Origin: Basidiobolus meristosporus CBS 931.73
Lineage: Eukaryota > Basidiobolomycota > Basidiobolomycetes > Basidiobolales > Basidiobolaceae
Length of the DNA: 64,000 nt
Assembly: GCA_002104905.1 (NCBI GenBank)
Contig: MCFE01000223.1
Coordinates: forward strand, 1 to 64,000
Reading direction: 5' to 3'
Every line of letters begins with the position of its first letter. Position 1 is the first letter of the stretch. The notes beneath the pieces are model-generated. The model searched no databases. It was not told where the DNA came from and saw only the letters and a list, made by a program, of their open reading frames with translations. This document shows positions 59,526-64,000 of this stretch, piece by piece. Position numbers and translations under genes: made by a program.

Positions 59526-59959
59526 CCTTGTTGTTCTGCCTTTGATAGTTTCTGTTATTCTTAAGACCCTTTCTCAGCACACCAGTGCTGGCCCAAAATC
59601 TATTTGCCTGTCAGAATCCAGGATAATGTTCATGGAACAAGTCAAGTGAATTCTACTTGGTGTCAGCAGTGGGGTTTGGTTGTGAATCAGACAACTTTGC
59701 TTTATTTTTTGGCAGCATATATATGGTAGTGAGTTAAACCAAAGGGGAAATAGTGTTACATATACATGTGTATGTGGTGCCACAAGTTTATTCATAATGC
59801 TTACTATGGCAGGTCATTGTTGAATCTTACATTTATGTAGGTGCAATGTCTCAAATACAAAATTGTCTTAAGTTCACATGAGTATTGACCAAAAAGTGAT
59901 ATAATAGCATTACATTGTTGAAGGTCAAACTGTTTGCCCCATGGACAAGACTACTTTGA

Positions 59960-61665
59960 CTAAATGCTGTAAGAGAAGAGAAAAAAAGACCATGTTGCTA
60001 TTGTGGCAAGCCTCGCAGCCATGAAGCATGCAGACAGCATAGAAAGTATTACAAGGATCAGGGCCAGTGTTTTGCCACCCAAGTCATATTTGACCATTCA
60101 TTGGTCACTACTGTACCAACATTATCTTGCTGGCCAGTTGATACTTCTATATTGGCACCTGGCCATGTTTGTCACCTTGCACAAACTGATTCAGGTGAGT
60201 TTGTTACACCATAGGCTTGCCTCAGCCTTCTGAATATGATATGCAGAGTGATAGCTCTGACAAAGAAGGTTCACTGATGGATTGTGAGCCTATCTTCCTT
60301 AACAACTGTGCCACATATGAGCCTGGTCAAATCCCTATATGCAATGAGAGAACACCTGTTGAAACAAATGCCAAGGATACTTTATGGAGCCAAGTGAGCC
60401 CAGTAATCCATCTACTGGTGAATGATGTAATGTTCTGGCTAGAGAAGTGGCATGTTTCCACTAATATCAGTAATGGGGGCTTTGAGGATTAATTACTACT
60501 TCTTGCCACAATCATACCAGGATGTAACTTACCATCTACATGGTACAAGCGGACAACTGTCATGCAGATGGCAACATACAATCCAGAGACAGTCCTGATT
60601 CCAGCATGTGTTAACAGTTGCATGGCATTCATATCTGCAAATGCTACCATTGCAATGTGTCCAAATTGTCAGGAATCCATCACCATTGAGGGAAAACATT
60701 GTTCACACTCCGGATATATTCCAGTCATACTCTGTTTGAGGAAGCTCATGCAATCCAACAAATATTGCAAAGCTATACAGTACTGCACTCAGTATCAATC
60801 AAGCACAAACACATCCATTATATTTGATGGCAAACATTATAGACAGCTAAGAAGCAAGGGCTACGTTGAAGGTATGTATGACCATGCCTTTGCTTTAGCA
60901 CTTGATGGATCCTCACTAAACAAGTACTCTACCAGCAAATCCTTCTGGCCACTGATTCTCATCAATCTGAATCTGCCACCCATCTTATGGTATCAAAGCA
61001 GTAATCTGATGGTAGTCTCACTGGTATCTGGGCCTATATCACCGTCCAACATGGATAGCTACCTGCATCCATTGCTGCATGAATTTTGTATGCTTTCCAG
61101 TGGGATAATGGTAAATGGCTGTCATGTAAAAGCGCATATTAGTATCTGCATTGGAGATTCCCCAGCCATCAGCAAAATAGCAGGCTTTTTTGGGCACAAT
61201 GGATGGCATTGCTGTCAAAGGTGTGAGATCCAGGGGATTTACTCCATAACCCACACACATTATTATTACCCAAACACCAGCACTAAGAGCATCATCTCTC
61301 TACAGAGAGAATGTACAGAAGTAAGCATGCAATTGCATCAAAGTTGGTAAGCTTTAAGCCTTTGGCCAGAGTATGGAATCAATTGTAAACTGGAGATACT
61401 TAAGATAGAGGGAATCTGTTGGAGCAAAAGCTTTCCACTGGGAGAAATGCATTTGCTTTTCAACAATATCCCTACACTGATGACCAAGTTGTACATGGGG
61501 CACTTCAAGCTAAATGAGCCCTTTGAGATACCAGAGAAATTTGAAAGAATTGACAAGATATCAAAGAGTATCCACTACCCTAAGTACTTCTCACAGGCTT
61601 CAATTTATATTCATATGCATATGCAACAATACAAATGCAAAGACAGGATGAACAAGATATATCTG
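59960..61665 (+). pseudogene. Tnp2-type transposase, copy 3 (few lesions)
   Basis: The N-terminal Cys/His cluster lies near 59990-60060. A linker frame at 60217-60492 follows (WSQVSPVIHLLVNDVMFWLE, WHVSTNISNGGFED). The core at 60562-61350 is 262 residues: MCPNCQESITIEGKHCSHSG, then NTSIIFDGKHYRQLRSKGYV, DHAFALALDGSSLNKYSTSK, and ICIGDSPAISKIAGFFGHNG. The acidic catalytic positions (LDG, GDSPA) are visible. A TAA at 61348-61350 replaces the CAA of copy 1. The frame reopens to 61665 with EKFERIDKISKSIHYPKYFS. This is the best-preserved core, but still a pseudogene. C-terminal sequence present in copy 1 is missing. Confidence 0.82.
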
Positions 61666-61887
61666 TAACAATACTATGCAAATATTGTTATAGCACCAAT
61701 AAAATACTGTCAAGTTTTATCCCTTTATTTGGCAGTAAAATTAGCAAAACACCGTTGTGATCTTGTCATAAAATTGTTGGGTGGGTCATTAATCCCAAGC
61801 TGCTGTTACTATGACAGTCTCTGAGCAGGATCTTGACAGCTGATCTGGATTGGATCTACCCGCAGGACCAAATTATTTTTCATAGGG
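61662..61887 (+). repeat. CACTA right-end repeat, second copy
   Basis: Matches 55672-55900 over its whole length with scattered substitutions. It ends in the inverted terminus ATTATTTTTCATAGGG at 61887. Confidence 0.7.
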
Positions 61888-62305
61888 AATATGACTTGTG
61901 TGGCAAAACACTGGTGGTGATCCTTGTAATACTTCCTATGCTGTCTGCATGATGCATGGCTGAGAGGCTTGCTACAATAGCAACATGGTCTTTTTTCTCT
62001 TCTGTAATGGTGTTGAATCAAAGTAGTCTTGTCCATGGGGCAAACAGTTTGACCTTCAACAACATAATGCTATTATAGCACTTTTTGGTCAATACTTATG
62101 TGAATTTAAGACAGTTGTGTATTTGAGACATTTCACCTACATGAATGTAAGATTCAGTAAAGACCTGCCATTGTACACATTATAACTAAAGTTATGGCAC
62201 CACATACACATGTATATGTGACACTATCTCCCCTTTAATTTGACTCACTTCCATATATATGCTGCCAAAAAGTGAAGCAAAGCTGTTAGGTATCCAACCA
62301 AACCC
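61888..62305 (-). mobile_element. 5' part of the older inverted CACTA copy (continues 55901-57394)
   Basis: The minus strand of 62036-61890 encodes the Cys/His cluster (PCCYCSKPLSHASCRQHRKY) found at the start of copies 1 and 3. Sequence to 62305 is the reverse complement of the spacer 52460-52720 of copy 1. It stops at CCCCACTG near 62312, where Copia sequence starts; the rest of the element, including its accessory ORF, is missing. Confidence 0.75.
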
Positions 62306-62314
62306 CACTGTTGA

Positions 62315-64000
62315 CACCACTCAGCTAAATGTTCGTACCAACCAGTCCAAATTTTGACCTGAGATATTCAAGCTTCTCACCAGCTAATAGTTTAGAAAAT
62401 ATGTCTGCAATCATTTCATCCAAAGGACAGTAAACTAAGCTAACTAAGCTATTCTCTATAGCTTCACATATGAAGTGATGTCTAATATCTATGTGCTTAG
62501 TTCTAGCATGGAAAGTTGGATTTCTTCCTAACTGTAGATCTTTGATTATCTTGAAATAAAGTAATAGGCATTTTTTAACATAGGCCTAAATCTGTAATAA
62601 GCTTACTTAGCCACATTGCTTCTTTTGTAGCTTCACAGGCAGCGATATACTCTGCCACTGTGGTAGAAAGTGCTACAGTTGGTTGCTTTCTTGAGTTCCA
62701 TGAAATTGCTCCTTGACAGTAAAGAAAGTTGAATCCTGTGGTGGATCTTCTGTCTTTTAAATTTTGTCCCCAATCTGCATCAGAGTATCCCACAAGATCC
62801 TGTTCTGAATCCTTATAAGTGTATCTTAAGCAGATATCAGCAGTGCCTTTTAGGTATCTAAAAATCCGCTTAACTGCTGCAATATGATCAGATCCATAGT
62901 TCTGATTAAGTTAGCTGACAACTCCCACTGAATATGAGATATCTGGATGTGTTCCAAGCATAATATACTTCAGACTGTTGATCATACATTGATAAGGAAA
63001 GTCAGCGCTTTCAGATGGCACCAAGCTCTCTTGATTTGGTTGAGTTTTGACCAAGTTAAGGTTTGTCTCCATTGGGGCAGCTACTGGTTTACAGTCTTCC
63101 ATTTTGTACTTCTTTAGTATATCTTAAATATACTTGGACTGGCTTAGGGTAATAGTCTGGGTATTTCTATCTATAGAGAACTTAATCCACAAGTAGTAAC
63201 TGAGTCCTCCTAGATCCAACATCTTGAACTCCTTAGATAGGCTGGATTTAGTCTCTTTCAATGTTTCTATATTATTGGCAGCTATAATAAGATCATCTAC
63301 CTACAGAGCTAATAGAACTGGATTTGCTCTATCTGGCTTATAGTATATACTATAGTCAGCATTACTCCTTTTGAAACTCAGAGATTCCAAATAAGAATCT
63401 ATCTTGTAATTCCAGGCACTTGGTGATTGTTTGAGATCATATAGAGACTTTTTAGGCTTGCAGACCAAATAGGGGCTATCTTGGTCAATAAACCCATCAG
63501 GCTGGTCCATATGCACATCCACATCAGGTTCTTCATTCAAAAATGCAGTTTTTGAATCCATTTGATGAATAAAAAACTTATATTTGGCTGCAATAGCCAA
63601 TATTAATCTGATGTAATTAAACTTGGCCACCGGTGCAAAGGTCTCAGTATAGTCAAGTCCTTTTGTTTGAGAGTATCCTTTGGCCACAAGTCTTGCTTTG
63701 TATCTTCAATTGTACCATCAGCCTTGTATTTTGTCTTGAAGACCTATTTGAATCCAATCAATTTTTGGTTGATTGGTAATTTGGCTAAGCTCAAAGTTTG
63801 ATTTTCCATCAGGGCCAGATATTCCTCAGTCATTGCAGATCTCCAAAACCTTTTCTGAGGGCTACTTAAGGCCTCTTTTACAGTCTGCGGCTCATCAATA
63901 TGGACTGAATAGGCATTGGCTAAGTTTGTACCCTCATTGATATAGTAATTTGGGCTATTTATTTTCCAATTGGATCTCTGGAGATTTGATACTGAAATAA
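62315..64000 (-). pseudogene. Ty1/Copia pol remnant, second copy, running off the right edge
   Basis: On the minus strand, 63687-63301 encodes the start of the reverse transcriptase: [20 protein letters not shown], then [20 protein letters not shown] and [20 protein letters not shown]. The catalytic YVDD is broken: the Tyr codon is TAG, giving a stop before VDD at about 63300. Downstream is MEDCKPVAAPMETNLNLVKT (63102-62911), then RNase H at 62793-62575 (MGYSDADWGQNLKDRRSTTG, ALSTTVAEYIAACEATKEAM), where the usual Glu in TTEAEY is Val. Upstream pieces to 64000 (ALMENQTLSLAKLPINQK) belong to the linker before the reverse transcriptase. It ends about where the GTTGAGTGGGAG-like tract would be (here near 62315). 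Confidence 0.85.

Larger units (their letters stand above)
57395..61887 (+). mobile_element. CACTA (CMC/EnSpm, Tnp2-type) DNA transposon, copy 3, 4,493 bp, with AAT target duplication
   Basis: The left end is CACTATGAAAAATTACTGGG and the right end, reverse-complemented, is CCCTATGAAAAATAATTTGG, so the termini are near-perfect inverted repeats with the canonical CACTA (CCCTA on the right). Three-base AAT duplications flank it (57392-57394, 61888-61890). The flanks rejoin the older inverted copy between CAAGTCAT and TTTGACCATT, which is how copy 1 reads uninterrupted at the same place. The inside holds a decayed accessory ORF (-), an LTR-like insertion (57904-58577) and Tnp2 (+). It lacks the roughly 0.7-kb region found in copy 1 between the transposase and the right end. 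Confidence 0.85.

Noticed and set aside
47770-62305. Gypsy-type retrotransposon or Helitron as explanation of the right-hand region
   Set aside because: The pol order and YVDD/RNase H segments are Copia-type, and the DNA elements encode Tnp2 with CACTA ends; no Rep/helicase or Gypsy integrase signature is seen.

Overview
The window is nuclear DNA from a fungus. Nearly every host gene is a conserved eukaryotic gene broken by many short introns (about 50-130 nt, GT-AG, often with a TACTAAC-like branch site). The set includes the fungal fused AROM enzyme, an NHA1/SOD2-type Na+/H+ antiporter pair, SEC6, SAM50, SBH1 and an EB1/Mal3 protein. A secreted trypsin-like protease and an ANKRD39-like ankyrin protein suggest an early-diverging (non-Dikarya) lineage, but that placement is an inference and I cannot name the species.

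Layout. 1-18 kb is a compact housekeeping block: AROM (-, running off the left edge), the ULA1/NAE1 NEDD8-E1 subunit (-), cytosolic isoleucyl-tRNA synthetase (+), a trypsin-like protease (+), an unassigned coiled-coil protein (-), Sec61-beta (+) and SAM50 (+). 19-30 kb is an array of seven intronless, same-strand paralogues encoding secreted glycine-rich, acidic tandem-repeat proteins. All seven end in Lys-Arg followed by exactly 16 mostly basic residues, each has a TATA box, and six share an upstream CACCTGCAT motif. I consider this array the most likely undescribed system in the window: a family of secreted precursors that may each release a cationic C-terminal peptide. A roughly 1.9-kb tandem duplication, a 1.8-kb-offset duplication and a chimeric 5' end show how the array grew.

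30-47 kb returns to housekeeping and membrane genes: a PH-domain protein (+), an ANKRD39-like protein (+), EB1/Mal3 (-), exocyst SEC6 (-), antiporter A (+), TBL1/SIF2-like WD40 corepressor (-) and antiporter B (-). The two antiporters are inverted paralogues around the WD40 gene. In both, a 14-nt microexon encodes the SGANDG region containing the conserved Asn-Asp pair.

47.7-64 kb is a nest of decayed mobile elements. Copia-type retrotransposon remnants (all -) lie at both ends. Between them are three copies of a CACTA (CMC/EnSpm, Tnp2-type) DNA transposon family. One copy (57395-61887) has CACTA-like ends and a 3-bp AAT target duplication, and it sits inside an older inverted copy. The elements have a divergent two-gene layout, with Tnp2 and an unassigned Ser/Lys-rich ORF that carries a 69-residue internal duplication. 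No copy looks intact.
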